64,000 nucleotides of DNA from Verrucomicrobiales bacterium. Its GTDB lineage: Bacteria; Verrucomicrobiota; Verrucomicrobiia; Methylacidiphilales; JAAUTS01. Under the pieces are notes generated by a model. The model was not told the origin of the DNA. It worked only from the letters and a program-made list of their open reading frames with translations, and searched no databases. The stretch is taken from assembly GCA_031256975.1 (NCBI GenBank), contig JAIRPN010000010.1, positions 62,001 to 126,000 of the forward strand, given 5' to 3'. A program made the translations under genes and the position numbers. Of this stretch, positions 63,408-64,000 are shown in pieces (position 1 is the first letter of the stretch; every line of letters begins with the position of its first letter).

Positions 63408-64000
63408 TTATTTTTGCCGCGAGGGAATCACCACCACTTGCATGCCGGCGGCCTTGGCGCCCTCGATGCCGGGGACGGCGTCCTCGAATACCAGGCACTT
63501 TTCCGGGGCCACGCCCATCATCTTGGCGGCGCGCAGGAACATGTCGGGAGCGGGCTTGCCATGCTGGACCATGTCCGGGGTGACAATGTTTTCCTTGAAG
63601 ATGCCGTCCATTTGGATGAGCTTGAGGGTGTAACGGACGATATTCGGGAAGCCGCCTGAGGCTACGCTGACCGGCTTGCCGTTGGTAACCGCCTGCCGGG
63701 CGAAATCGCAGACCGGCTTGATCGGGTCGACGCTGGTCAGCATTTTCATGAAGACCTCCTCCTTGTGGTGGGCGATCTTCTCGTAGTCGTAATTGGTGCC
63801 GTATTCCTTGTTCAGGATGGCGACAATCCGGGAGGTGGCGACCCCGCCGAGGCTGTAAAACTTGTCCTCGGTGAAGTCAAAGGGGGTTTGGTAGTCCTTG
63901 AAGGCTTGCACCCAGGCCAGATAGTGAACCGGCATGGTATCCGCCAGGGTTCCGTCGCAGTCGAAGATATACCCTTCGAATTGGCCTTCAGGGATTTGCA
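63408..64000 (-). CDS. HAD-superfamily phosphatase (beta-phosphoglucomutase/YqaB-like), 5' truncated by the window
   Basis: The frame is open through the right edge. The sequence at the edge reads IPEGQFEGYIFDCDGTLADT before MPVHYLAW, giving HAD motif I (DCDGT), so the ATG at 63935 is internal. Further features are SVASGGFPNIVRYTL (motif II) and KPAPDMFLRAAKMMGV with EDAVPGIEGAKAAGM (motifs III and IV). The substrate is probably a sugar phosphate. Confidence 0.88.
   Translation of the reverse strand, partial: QIPEGQFEGYIFDCDGTLADTMPVHYLAWVQAFKDYQTPFDFTEDKFYSLGGVATSRIVAILNKEYGTNYDYEKIAHHKEEVFMKMLTSVDPIKPVCDFARQAVTNGKPVSVASGGFPNIVRYTLKLIQMDGIFKENIVTPDMVQHGKPAPDMFLRAAKMMGVAPEKCLVFEDAVPGIEGAKAAGMQVVVIPSRQK

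Overview
The window is about 64 kb of a Gram-negative, polysaccharide-degrading heterotroph of moderately high GC content. Outer-membrane beta-barrel proteins, an Mla-type lipid transport operon, lipoproteins, a heparinase-type lyase, a complete LutABC set beside L-fucose isomerase, and a rhomboid-like protein with a C-terminal helical domain together suggest the PVC group (Verrucomicrobiota, Kiritimatiellota or Lentisphaerota). There is no rRNA gene here, so the placement is inference.

Layout. 0-7.3 kb: a uronic-acid polysaccharide cluster (carbohydrate-binding domain, KduI, KduD, DUF4861 protein, large secreted acidic-loop protein, heparinase II/III-type lyase). 7.3-11.1 kb: tRNA-Val, uracil-DNA glycosylase, tRNA-dihydrouridine synthase, an unknown protein, N-acetylglutamate synthase. 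11.2-17.6 kb: an L-fucose/lactate cluster (fucI, lutABC, DeoR regulator, class II aldolase). 17.6-21.9 kb: rhomboid-like protein, Nudix hydrolase, A-type Fe-S carrier, SufR-like regulator, serA. 22.1-26.6 kb (minus): surface glycan genes (aminotransferase, GT9, TMTC-like TPR membrane protein). 26.6-32.7 kb: tRNA-Ser, a barrel protein, tRNA-Arg, then a segment of about 4.1 kb carrying an arsenic operon, a barrel protein and an XRE regulator, bracketed by direct repeats, then ubiX. 32.8-37.7 kb: GH128-like protein and an mla operon. 37.8-41.3 kb: ECF sigma, putative anti-sigma, Spy-like protein, then a TPP riboswitch and thiC. 41.6-50.7 kb: mixed metabolic and orphan genes (SDR, Spx/ArsC-like, class D beta-lactamase-like, TlpA-like, ilvD, DUF4230-like, GH94, acetyltransferase, an orphan). 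50.8-55.5 kb: HU, hisS, aspS, glutaredoxin, SirB1-like. 55.6-59.3 kb: TadE/TadE/TadG-like pilus genes. 59.5-64 kb: DUF192 lipoprotein, hflX, rsmD, dGTPase, and a HAD phosphatase cut by the window edge.

The most unusual signal is a short motif, consensus about CGCTAAYGRCGAA, recurring on both strands roughly every 500 bases through the first 55 kb. It lies inside genes, across stop and start codons, inside the TPP riboswitch, and in inverted pairs that form hairpins at gene ends. This is how DNA uptake sequences of Neisseria and Pasteurellaceae behave, but the motif is not one I recognise. It is absent from the arsenic operon, which agrees with that operon being a recent arrival at tRNA-Arg.
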